Below, in pieces: positions 14,921 to 21,470 of a stretch of DNA of 21,470 nt; the stretch's first letter is position 1; every line of letters begins with the position of its first letter. Location of the stretch: the NCBI GenBank assembly GCA_964489695.1, contig CAZAZP010000017.1:1-21470 (forward strand), written 5' to 3'. The notes beneath the pieces are model-generated. The model saw nothing but the letters and a program-made list of their open reading frames with translations, was not told where the DNA came from and ran no database searches. A program made the position numbers and the translations under genes. This DNA comes from CAYUXU01 sp964489695 (lineage in GTDB: Bacteria; Bacillota_I; Bacilli_A; Erysipelotrichales; Erysipelotrichaceae).

Positions 14921-15487
14921 ATGAATTTCTATGATTTATTTATGGTGCCACTAGAGTGGCTCTATTTAAAGAAAATTCGCCGAAAAATCATCCCCCAAGC
15001 AACTGGTCGAGTCTTAGAGATCGGCTTTGGAACAGGAGCGAATTTACCTTATTATAACTATGAGAGCCTAACTGAGTTAGCCGCGGTGGATATTAAGCCA
15101 CCCTTAAAAGCTGTCCCAGCTGTCAAGTTTTATCAAGCTAGCGCAGAATCGTTACCTTTTGAGGATAACTACTTTGATTATGTGATTACAACTTTGGCTC
15201 TTTGCAGTGTAAACCAACAAAATCAAACCATTCAAGAGCTCTATCGAGTTTTAAAACCAAATGGGAAATTGATTTACTTAGAACATGAACAAGCTAAGCA
15301 ACCTTGGCTCCAAAAGATCTTCAATAAGATTAATCCTTATTGGCATAAAATGACTGGTAATTGCCAGATTAATTTATCCACTCACCAAAATATCAGCCAA
15401 TTGTTTACTATCACTGATAAGCAAAAAGGGGTCTTCCATTATGGCCTAGCCCAAAAAGTAGCTAGAAGAAAACCGCTAAGTGATTAG
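14921..15487 (+). CDS. Class I SAM-dependent methyltransferase (Methyltransf_11 type)
   Basis: This 188-residue enzyme shows the SAM-binding motif I, GRVLEIGFGTGANLPYY, at residues about 29-45. An acidic residue in AAVDIK lies at the end of strand 2. SAESLPFEDNYFDYVITTLALCSV follows near residues 75-98, and ELYRVLKPNGKLIYLEH near residue 108. The opening MNFYDLFMVPLEWLYLKKIRRKI is typical of a group of small methyltransferases of uncertain substrate. The ATG at 14921 has GAGGT six bases upstream and lies just after the promoter. It is monocistronic; its terminator overlaps the stop codon. The substrate cannot be inferred. Confidence 0.88.
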   Translation: MNFYDLFMVPLEWLYLKKIRRKIIPQATGRVLEIGFGTGANLPYYNYESLTELAAVDIKPPLKAVPAVKFYQASAESLPFEDNYFDYVITTLALCSVNQQNQTIQELYRVLKPNGKLIYLEHEQAKQPWLQKIFNKINPYWHKMTGNCQINLSTHQNISQLFTITDKQKGVFHYGLAQKVARRKPLSD

Positions 15488-15497
15488 CGGTTTTAAC
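15469..15497. terminator. Bidirectional terminator of the methyltransferase and ABC operon
   Basis: AAAACCGCTAA (15469-15479) pairs perfectly with TTAGCGGTTTT (15484-15494) around a four-base loop. It overlaps the methyltransferase stop codon and lies just past the ABC permease gene, serving both strands. Confidence 0.85.
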
Positions 15498-15499
15498 AT

Positions 15500-17152
15500 T
15501 TATAAAGTAATTTCGTCGGAACCCGACACTTTCATATAGATCAGTAACGAGATGGTCGTAAACACCGTTAAGATTGTGGCTAAGGCGGCAGCGTAACCAT
15601 AACTACCACGGGAAACAAAGGAATAGATCGCTAAAGTTAAGGTTAATGTTTTAGAGCTATACAACAAGATTCCCCCTGACAACTCGGTAATAATCGTGAC
15701 CCACGATAAGATTGCCCCAGAGATAATGCCAGTCGCCATCATCGGAATCGTAATCTTAAAGAAAGTTTTAAGTTTACTAGCGCCTAAACTAATGGCCGCT
15801 TCTTCCACCGTTAGTGGTATTTGTTGCAAGATAGCAACCGAAGACCTAATCGTATACGGACTTCGACGAATAATTAATGAGATTACCATAATCGTCATTG
15901 AACCCGTTAAAGCTAATGGCTTTTTACTAAAGGCCATAATTAAACCAATCGCAACGACACTACCTGGTACGATATATGGGATCATACTAATCGTATCCAT
16001 GACGTTATTTAAAACATTACTCCGTCGCACAACTAAGTAAGAAATAAAGACTGAAATTAATACCGTTAAGACTAAAGCTATTCCACCAATGGTAATCGTA
16101 TTGGGGATGGCTGAGCCAACTCTAAATAACGCTGTTTTATAGCTATTTAAAGAAAAGCCCGGAACAAATAATTTACCCGATGTATTTTGGAAGGATTGAT
16201 AAATAACCAAAATCTGCGGTAAGAATGATAAGAAAATGACAAAATAAATAAAGCCATGAATTAATAAGTTAGTAATTCCCCGCGCTTGTTTTCTTTCAAT
16301 TGAATTAATTGAATGCATCGCATAAGAATAACGCTTCGAAAGGAATTTCTGGAAGAGGAAAATTGCTAGCGTAATGATAACGGTAATTATACTAATAGTC
16401 GAAGCAAAGTTATAGTTACGCGTGACTTCTCCCATAAATTGTTGATAAATTTCAACCGTAAAGACACGATAACCTTCCCCAATTAAAAGTGGCGTTCCAA
16501 AGTCCGAAAAGGCGCGCATAAAAACTAATAGCGCTGCAGCCAAGACCGTTGGCATTGTTAATGGCACAATGACGCGGAAAAAGCGTTGCACGCCACTAAC
16601 ACCCATATTAGCTGAAGCTTCAATTAAACTGCGGTCAATCTTCTTTAAGGCACCGGTAATATACATAAAGACAAGTGGTAGTAATTGCAAGGTTAACACC
16701 AACACAATTCCATTAAAACCATAAATGGTTGGCATCACATAACCTGTAAGATTTTCCACAAATTTTGTGATAAATCCACTTCTACCTAATAATTGGATCC
16801 AAGCATACGCACCAATAAAAGGTGCAGACATCGCGCATAAAACAACTAAAATTTGAATTAGTCTTTTCCCTTTAATCTCATAAAGGTTAAAGAAGTAAGC
16901 CATCGGATAACCAATAATTAAGGTCGTAAGGGTGGCACTGATTGAAACTTTAAAACTATTCATCAAAATTCTGAAATAATAACGATCTTGGAAAAATTGT
17001 TGAAACCACTTAAAGGAAAAATTACCCGCTTCATCCATCAAAGCTCCACCCATAATTCGAAAGAGTGGATAGATTAGAAATAAGGCGTAAGCGCCAATAA
17101 TGAGTAGTGAAAAAAACGACCAAATATCTAACGGTTTTTTCATCCTCTTCAT
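15500..17152 (-). CDS. ABC importer permease, fused two-domain type (FbpB/ThiP/PhnV-like)
   Basis: This 550-residue inner-membrane protein contains two consecutive permease domains of about six helices each, so one chain supplies the whole channel. Each domain carries an EAA-type loop for docking the ATPase. The first is DRSLIEASANMGVSGVQRFFRVIVP near residue 175. The second is LTVEEAAISLGASKLKTFFKITIP near residue 450. It lies four bases after the ATPase gene and ends at a strong bidirectional terminator. Fused permeases of this kind occur in ferric-iron, thiamine, 2-aminoethylphosphonate and hexose-phosphate importers, so the ligand is open. A second ATG four codons in is possible, but the first has the better spacing. 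Confidence 0.9.
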   Translation of the reverse strand: MKRMKKPLDIWSFFSLLIIGAYALFLIYPLFRIMGGALMDEAGNFSFKWFQQFFQDRYYFRILMNSFKVSISATLTTLIIGYPMAYFFNLYEIKGKRLIQILVVLCAMSAPFIGAYAWIQLLGRSGFITKFVENLTGYVMPTIYGFNGIVLVLTLQLLPLVFMYITGALKKIDRSLIEASANMGVSGVQRFFRVIVPLTMPTVLAAALLVFMRAFSDFGTPLLIGEGYRVFTVEIYQQFMGEVTRNYNFASTISIITVIITLAIFLFQKFLSKRYSYAMHSINSIERKQARGITNLLIHGFIYFVIFLSFLPQILVIYQSFQNTSGKLFVPGFSLNSYKTALFRVGSAIPNTITIGGIALVLTVLISVFISYLVVRRSNVLNNVMDTISMIPYIVPGSVVAIGLIMAFSKKPLALTGSMTIMVISLIIRRSPYTIRSSVAILQQIPLTVEEAAISLGASKLKTFFKITIPMMATGIISGAILSWVTIITELSGGILLYSSKTLTLTLAIYSFVSRGSYGYAAALATILTVFTTISLLIYMKVSGSDEITL

Positions 17153-17156
17153 AAGC

Positions 17157-18293
17157 TTAACCTACACTTTCTGCAGCGTGTGCATAAATATCTTTGTCAT
17201 CGCTGACGCCCCGGATAATATTGCGACTACCATCGCGGGTGAAAACATTAATTTTTTCAGCATTGATAGTTAAGAATACTTCTTGCTGCGGTTCGATAAT
17301 ATCTTTAATACTGGATTCTTGAATAATTTGTAAGCGTTGTTCATTAAAGCTGGAAACATTATAAACTGTATTAAGGCCTAAAAAAGCATAATTTTCGATT
17401 ACGGCGGTTAAACCGGTATTTTCATTAGTAATAATAAATTCTTCTGGTCGAATAGAAACTAACACATCTTGATTTGCACGGTTAGCAGTATGAACATTGT
17501 GAATTTCTAATTGATATCCGTTAATAAATTCTAAGATTGTCTTATGGTCTTTGACTACCAATTTTGCTTCTACAAAATTTGTTTGCCCAATAAAAGAAGC
17601 TACGAATTGATTAACAGGTCGTTGATAAATATCCTTGGGCACTCCGATTTGTTGGATTACGCCATCTTTCATAATCGCAATCCGATCACTCACTGCCATG
17701 GCTTCTTCTTGGTCATGAGTGACGTAGACTGTCGTAATACCCACATTAGATTGGATATCTTTTATAACTTGACGCATTTCTACACGTAACTTTGCATCTA
17801 AGTTAGATAACGGCTCATCCATTAATAATACTTCTGGCTGAATAACTAAGGCGCGAGCTAGCGCTACCCGTTGTTGTTGTCCACCACTAAGGCGTTCTGG
17901 TAAGCGACTGGCATATTCTTTAATTTGCATTAATTCAAGAAAATGATCAGTTTGCTTCTTAATTTCAGCTTTGTCCATTTTACGATTTTGTAAACCAAAG
18001 GCTACGTTTTTTTCGACATTTAAATGCGGGAAAATAGCGTAGTTTTGAAACACCATGCCGATGTTTCTTTTTGCAGGATCTAAGTCATTAATCCGGCGTT
18101 CTCCAAAATAAAAATCGCCGCCTTCAATGGTATTAAAACCGGCAATCATTCTTAATAACGTTGTCTTTCCACAGCCTGAAGGACCAAGAAGGGTGAAAAA
18201 TTCACCCTTCTTGACATCCAAGGAAAGACCATCAATTACTGTAACATCTCCATAACGCTTGATGGCATCACGGATTTTAATTTCTACACTCAT
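17157..18293 (-). CDS. ABC importer ATP-binding protein (FbpC/PotA-type)
   Basis: This 378-residue ATPase powers the importer. All nucleotide-binding motifs are intact: Walker A GPSGCGKTT (residues 37-45), signature LSGGQQQRVALARAL near residue 134, Walker B VLLMDEPLSNLD near residue 155 and the H-loop VTHDQEEAM near residue 190. Beyond about residue 240 a TOBE-type domain follows (VSIRPEEF near residue 287), normal for the carbohydrate/iron/polyamine importer class. It sits between the binding-protein gene (23-base gap) and the permease gene (4-base gap). Confidence 0.94.
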   Translation of the reverse strand: MSVEIKIRDAIKRYGDVTVIDGLSLDVKKGEFFTLLGPSGCGKTTLLRMIAGFNTIEGGDFYFGERRINDLDPAKRNIGMVFQNYAIFPHLNVEKNVAFGLQNRKMDKAEIKKQTDHFLELMQIKEYASRLPERLSGGQQQRVALARALVIQPEVLLMDEPLSNLDAKLRVEMRQVIKDIQSNVGITTVYVTHDQEEAMAVSDRIAIMKDGVIQQIGVPKDIYQRPVNQFVASFIGQTNFVEAKLVVKDHKTILEFINGYQLEIHNVHTANRANQDVLVSIRPEEFIITNENTGLTAVIENYAFLGLNTVYNVSSFNEQRLQIIQESSIKDIIEPQQEVFLTINAEKINVFTRDGSRNIIRGVSDDKDIYAHAAESVG

Positions 18294-18316
18294 CTGGTCG
18301 CTCCTAAATATTTAAA

Positions 18317-19411
18317 CTACTTCTTTTCGATTCCTAATTTTTCGATGATATCTTTAAATTGTTTTTGAATATCAGAACGGTGATTAGAAACATATTCAAT
18401 GTCTTCGAATGCTACATTAATATCACTAAATGGTTGCATAAATTCATTTTCGTGAATAATGTCATCCCGAACTGGACGATAAGTTAATTTAGCAATTTGT
18501 TTTTGACCTTCATCAGAAACTAAGAAGTCGATAAATGATTTCGCATTAACTAAGTTTTTCGCACCTTTAACGATTGCTGATGCAGCTGGTAACCAAACAG
18601 CACCTTCAACTGGATAAACAACGCGAACATTTTTTGAACCATCAGTTAATAAAGCGATTGATGGGTCTTCATAAGTAGCTGCTACAACATATTCGCCAGC
18701 TTCAGTACCTTTATAAAGAGCTGAAGATGAACCTAAGATTTTACCATCTAGGTTAGCTAAGAATTTTTCCACATATTCCCAACCTTTAGCTGCTGGGCCA
18801 AACGCTAATTCGCCATCAAGGCCATCTTTTTTAGCATCAGGATTCATAACTAATAACATATTAGTTAATTGAGCTAAAGCACTAGATGATCCACCAGCAT
18901 CACCCATTGCGATTTTACCCTTTAAACCTGGTTGTAGCAAATCTTCATAACCAACGATTTCACCAGTAATTAAACCAGCATCAATTAGTTTCTTTTCTTC
19001 ATTAACGTTAACAAGTAGGTTACTACCACTTAAACCATAATGAGTAAAGTATGGATATTTTTCAACATGTGTCCGATATCCAGCTGGAATTTTATCATAG
19101 CCTTTCGCTACATACTCTTCAAATAAACCTTCGTGTTGTAGGTAAGCTCCTAAGTTCATACCACCAAACATTAAGTCTGCTTGAGGATTATCTTTTTCCG
19201 CAGCAATCTTAGCTAAAGCTTCGCCGGTTCCCATTGATTGAAGGTTAACTTTTACACCATTTTTTTCTGCCCAATAGTATAGTAAACCTTCAACTTCACC
19301 ATCTGAGTTTGGTGAATAGACTACTAATTCGCCTCCGACTTTTGGCCCGCAACCAACTAACATAGTAGTAGCAAGCAAAAAGACTACGAGTACTTGAAAT
19401 AACCGCTTCAT
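18317..19411 (-). CDS. ABC importer substrate-binding lipoprotein (COG1840 type)
   Basis: This 364-residue extracellular lipoprotein captures the ligand. The signal peptide MKRLFQVLVVFLLATTMLVGC ends in a lipobox (L-V-G-C) with the modified cysteine at residue 21. The mature part is a type-2 periplasmic-binding fold, with ELVVYSPNSDGEVE at the start and VYPVEGAVWLPAASAIVKGAKN near residue 260. The paired tyrosines that hold ferric iron in FbpA/FutA are absent, which weakens an iron role. Other members bind 2-aminoethylphosphonate or hexose phosphates (AfuA). AAAGGAGG precedes the ATG, and the gene heads a three-gene operon with a cre-like site at its promoter. Confidence 0.88.
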   Translation of the reverse strand: MKRLFQVLVVFLLATTMLVGCGPKVGGELVVYSPNSDGEVEGLLYYWAEKNGVKVNLQSMGTGEALAKIAAEKDNPQADLMFGGMNLGAYLQHEGLFEEYVAKGYDKIPAGYRTHVEKYPYFTHYGLSGSNLLVNVNEEKKLIDAGLITGEIVGYEDLLQPGLKGKIAMGDAGGSSSALAQLTNMLLVMNPDAKKDGLDGELAFGPAAKGWEYVEKFLANLDGKILGSSSALYKGTEAGEYVVAATYEDPSIALLTDGSKNVRVVYPVEGAVWLPAASAIVKGAKNLVNAKSFIDFLVSDEGQKQIAKLTYRPVRDDIIHENEFMQPFSDINVAFEDIEYVSNHRSDIQKQFKDIIEKLGIEKK

Positions 19412-19434
19412 ATTTCCTCCTTTATATTATGTAA

Positions 19435-19448
19435 TGCAAACGATTACA
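19435..19448 (-). promoter_or_regulatory. cre-like CcpA operator at the ABC importer promoter
   Basis: On the minus strand TGTAATCGTTTGCA matches the cre consensus TGWAANCGNTNWCA at all but one position. It sits in a wider perfect repeat, ATGTAAT-N7-ATTACAT (19429-19449). It covers the predicted start point (about 19447), the classic position for repression by CcpA when good carbon sources are present. Another LacI-family protein is the alternative binder. Confidence 0.7.
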
Positions 19449-19453
19449 TTTAT

Positions 19454-19482
19454 ATTTTATATTATTTAGCCAATTAATGCAA
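19454..19482 (-). promoter_or_regulatory. Sigma-A promoter of the ABC importer operon
   Basis: On the minus strand TTGCAT (19477-19482), a 17-base spacer and TAAAAT (19454-19459) predict a start near 19447, inside the cre-like site. Confidence 0.6.
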
Positions 19483-19512
19483 CTAAACTCAGTGAATACT
19501 AGTTGATTATTG

Positions 19513-20466
19513 TTATTTACTGATAATTAAAATTTCCGCTTGTCCAGCTAACTTACAAGCTGGACTATGCGCTGGTAAAAATCCACTTTCACCTTTCATT
19601 AAATTTAAGGTTTGATCAACCGTTATTTCCCCGGAAATAACGACTAAACCATAAAATGATTGATGGTTAGTTTTAAGGGTATATTCACCAGCTAAAGTTA
19701 AGCGACTAACCTTAAAATACGCACAATCAACTAATAGCTCTAATTGAAAGTCGCTAGTTTTTTCAATTAGCGTTGGTTGAATAAAAGTTGGGGTTAATTG
19801 GTTGGTATCACTTACCGCTAAGGCTTGCTTGATATGTAATTCTCGTGGTTTCCCATCCGGTCCGACGCGCTTAAAATCATACACACGATAAGTCACGTTA
19901 GAACTTTGTTGGATTTCACACAACAGCGTCCCTTGACCAATTGCATGTACTGTCTTAGCTGGGACAAACACTACATCGGCTGGTTTAATTGGAACCTCAT
20001 TTAAGGCTTCAATTAAACTACCATCTTGAATTTTTTCCTTCATTTCCATCGTGGTAAGTGTTTGATTAAAACCATAATAAAGCCGAGCGGTTGGTTCCGT
20101 TTTTAAGATGTACCACATCTCAGTTTTACCTGGTTGATTTTCATGTTGGTAACTATAATCATCATCGGGATGAACTTGAATTGATAAGTCTGCTTGGGCA
20201 TCGATCAGTTTAACCAAAACTGGTAATTCGGTTAAGTGTTTATTATTATCACCTAAACAATCACTACCTTGTTTTTCGATAAAAGATCTTAAGCTTTCCC
20301 CAGCAAAAGGCCCATTTGCAATAACACTAGATCCAGCTGGATGAGTGGATATTTCCCAACTTTCAGCTACTTTTAGTAGGTTAGTATTTTTACCATATTC
20401 GCTGATTAACTTAGTGCCACCCCAGAGATAATCTTTTAAAGCTGGCTGCAATTTCATTAAACTCAT
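19513..20466 (-). CDS. manA: Mannose-6-phosphate isomerase, class I
   Basis: ManA interconverts mannose 6-phosphate and fructose 6-phosphate using zinc. The predicted zinc ligands are present: Gln and His of IQVHPDDDY, Glu of GKTEMWYIL and the later His of KTVHAIGQGT. The opening LQPALKDYLWGGTKL is the usual start of the short Firmicute enzyme, and 317 residues is normal. I place the start at the ATG at 20464-20466, five bases after GAGGG. The frame extends upstream to a TTG at 20488-20490, but that TTG overlaps the -10 box. It lies just upstream of the ABC operon in the same direction, with no clear terminator between. This neighbourhood is compatible with phosphosugar uptake but does not prove it. 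Confidence 0.93.
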   Translation of the reverse strand: MSLMKLQPALKDYLWGGTKLISEYGKNTNLLKVAESWEISTHPAGSSVIANGPFAGESLRSFIEKQGSDCLGDNNKHLTELPVLVKLIDAQADLSIQVHPDDDYSYQHENQPGKTEMWYILKTEPTARLYYGFNQTLTTMEMKEKIQDGSLIEALNEVPIKPADVVFVPAKTVHAIGQGTLLCEIQQSSNVTYRVYDFKRVGPDGKPRELHIKQALAVSDTNQLTPTFIQPTLIEKTSDFQLELLVDCAYFKVSRLTLAGEYTLKTNHQSFYGLVVISGEITVDQTLNLMKGESGFLPAHSPACKLAGQAEILIISK

Positions 20467-20489
20467 CATATCCCTCATTTCTTGCTTCA

Positions 20490-20520
20490 AGTATAACTTA
20501 TTTAAGCGCTGGTTGTTTAA
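20490..20520 (-). promoter_or_regulatory. Probable promoter of manA
   Basis: On the minus strand TATACT (20490-20495) is a good -10 element. The best upstream hexamer is TTAAAC (20515-20520) with a long 19-base spacer, so the -35 is weak. The predicted start near 20483 leaves GAGGG (20472-20476) in the leader. Confidence 0.4.
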
Positions 20521-20598
20521 CTCGTTAACTTTTATCGATTAAATTGAGATATTTCTTTTAAATATTTTAAATAAAAGAGCCATATTTTCTGTTGTTCA

Positions 20599-20664
20599 GG
20601 CCACCTTTTTTAAAATTTTGGCCCTTTAATTCAAGCGTTTTGGGCTCGTTGCGTAGCCGGGCCC
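20599..20664. other. G+C-rich island with mutually exclusive hairpins
   Basis: The gap between manA and the next gene (20467-20764) holds no convincing gene. Within it GGCC (20599-20602) can pair with GGCC (20620-20623), or GGCCC (20620-20624) with GGGCC (20659-20663). A small GGCT/AGCC stem (20643-20646 with 20655-20658) lies inside the second. The right part, 20642-20664, is far richer in G+C than its surroundings. It lies upstream of the promoter at 20687, so it is not part of that leader. The role is unknown. Confidence 0.3.
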
Positions 20665-20686
20665 TCCTTTCTTTTAGGTAGTAAAA

Positions 20687-20729
20687 TGCTATAATTAAGG
20701 TAGAAAAAGTACTTGATTTTAGGCCTAAA
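20687..20729 (+). promoter_or_regulatory. Extended -10 promoter and downstream palindrome ahead of the last gene
   Basis: TGCTATAAT (20687-20695) is a perfect extended -10 element, with a start near 20702. TTTAGGCCTAAA (20718-20729) is a perfect 12-bp palindrome in the resulting leader, a possible repressor site. Confidence 0.6.
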
Positions 20730-20764
20730 TCCAGTAAATATTCGCTTAAAAAGAAAGGAAAATT

Positions 20765-21337
20765 ATGAACTTATTTGATTACCAAACCATTGAAACTGCC
20801 AATTTAGAATTACAAAAACACCACATTTATGAGCAAGATTATGCGTTTTCCGATTTCCGACTAGACATCGCCAATACCTTTTCAATTGCCCTACCTTATG
20901 GCTTTGCGATTACTGATCCAGCAGATTATGGTGATCGTTTTCATTTAGCATTATGTAGTAGTGATGATTTAACCGCAGCCCAAGAAGTTTATGATAGCGA
21001 ACGTTATATTGTCATGAATAATCTTGACGTTTCTAGACACGAGCATCGCAGCATCCCAGTTATGCTCGATATGTGGGAAACTATCGCTCAACAAATGGGT
21101 CACACTAGCTCCCCTAAGTTAGCGGTCGATGAATCGCTTAATTTAACCGTGGGATTATATCAATTAATGACTAACCACTTTATGTTTTTTATGGATATTC
21201 AAGATCTTTCACTGCTTGGACAGATTAGATTAGATTTTGATCATGATCCGGATATTACGATTGAATTTGTTATTAATTGGTTTCAAACCATCAAACTAAT
21301 AAATGATTCAGCAACAGATAGTAACCTAATTCATTAA
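20765..21337 (+). CDS. Uncharacterised 190-residue acidic protein
   Basis: I do not recognise this protein. It is soluble and acidic, without signal peptide, membrane segment or low-complexity tract. It contains two Met/Phe/aromatic-rich stretches: VMLDMWETIAQQMGH near residue 98 and LYQLMTNHFMFFMDIQDLSLL near residue 130. It ends with a polar tail. It is a real gene: AAAGGA lies 6-7 bases before the ATG, an extended -10 promoter precedes it and a strong terminator follows. It is transcribed alone. Codon use looks like that of its neighbours, so nothing suggests recent transfer. Confidence 0.75.
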   Translation: MNLFDYQTIETANLELQKHHIYEQDYAFSDFRLDIANTFSIALPYGFAITDPADYGDRFHLALCSSDDLTAAQEVYDSERYIVMNNLDVSRHEHRSIPVMLDMWETIAQQMGHTSSPKLAVDESLNLTVGLYQLMTNHFMFFMDIQDLSLLGQIRLDFDHDPDITIEFVINWFQTIKLINDSATDSNLIH

Positions 21338-21346
21338 GGCACTTTG

Positions 21347-21381
21347 AAAATAGCGAGCCCCCCCTTACTCGCTATTTTTTT
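21347..21381 (+). terminator. Rho-independent terminator of the last gene
   Basis: AAAATAGCGAG (21347-21357) pairs perfectly with CTCGCTATTTT (21369-21379) around a C-rich loop, and T residues continue to 21381. Confidence 0.88.
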
Positions 21382-21414
21382 CATTTCTATTTAAAAGATT
21401 AAAGTAAAAAAAAC

Positions 21415-21442
21415 TTGTCAAGTCCTTAATCTTGTGTAAAAT
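21415..21442 (+). promoter_or_regulatory. Promoter for a gene beyond the window
   Basis: TTGTCA (21415-21420), a 16-base spacer and TAAAAT (21437-21442) form a good sigma-A promoter pointing off the right edge. No start codon with a ribosome site is seen in the remaining 28 bases. Confidence 0.6.
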
Positions 21443-21470
21443 CGTTATGAGTTAGACTGGCTCTATCATT

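Noticed and set aside
18317..19411. Calling the ABC importer a ferric iron transporter
   Set aside because: The binding protein lacks the paired tyrosines of FbpA/FutA and the operon has a cre-like site with no visible Fur box. The substrate is left open.
20539..20583. Minus-strand 14-residue peptide MALLFKIFKRNISI as a signalling peptide gene
   Set aside because: There is no Shine-Dalgarno at a usable distance and no promoter placed for it, and such short frames are expected by chance in A+T-rich DNA.

Overview
The window looks like a chromosomal segment of a low-GC Bacillota (Firmicute). The evidence is an A+T-rich sequence with strong AGGAGG-type ribosome sites, a tryptophan T-box, a cre-like CcpA site, an Rgg-type regulator, DegV and a mannose-family PTS. 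I cannot name the genus. TGG encodes Trp and both TAA and TGA end genes, so the standard bacterial code applies. No tRNA, rRNA, insertion sequence, phage gene or CRISPR array is visible.

Layout. (1) 1-855: the 5' part of trpP (tryptophan transporter, minus strand) behind a Trp-specific T-box leader. A strong Shine-Dalgarno with a two-codon ORF (AUG-ACU-UGA) lies between terminator and gene, in frame with trpP. (2) 855-2441: two flavodoxins and an NADPH-dependent FMN reductase, each with its own promoter and terminator. (3) 2466-4821: a low-complexity Lys/Thr-rich protein with Leu-Gly repeats, then a GNAT acetyltransferase behind an Rgg-like regulator, divergent from degV (4919-5758). (4) 5830-9543: an intact mannose-family PTS operon (EIIA-EIIB-EIIC-EIID) followed by a SIS-domain sugar-phosphate isomerase/deglycase. 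A near-perfect sigma-54 promoter lies immediately upstream of EIIA. (5) 9685-13674: the regulatory module that should drive this operon, a LevR/GfrR-type sigma-54 activator and sigma-54 itself (rpoN). Both are broken: rpoN by one in-frame TAA, the activator by two in-frame TAAs and two single-base frameshifts. (6) 13687-14789: two half-size CHR-family transporters upstream of rpoN. (7) 14921-15487: a SAM methyltransferase. (8) 15500-19411: an ABC importer (substrate-binding lipoprotein, ATPase, fused permease) with a cre-like site at its promoter. (9) 19513-20466: manA. (10) 20765-21337: an unrecognised 190-residue protein, then a terminator and a promoter for a gene beyond the window.

How it fits together. 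Regions 4-5 form one circuit: sigma-54 and a PTS-controlled activator would switch on the PTS-SIS operon through the promoter at 9570-9586 and an upstream site near 9663-9688. Here the sigma factor and activator have decayed while the operon and its promoter remain readable. That points to a recently orphaned catabolic system, to a second sigma-54 elsewhere, or to takeover by another promoter. All five lesions fall in these two adjacent genes and none elsewhere, which argues against general sequencing error. The smaller novelties are the trpP mini-ORF, the dual-use sigma-54 promoter/terminator, and a long hairpin with a GCAA loop between EIID and the SIS gene.
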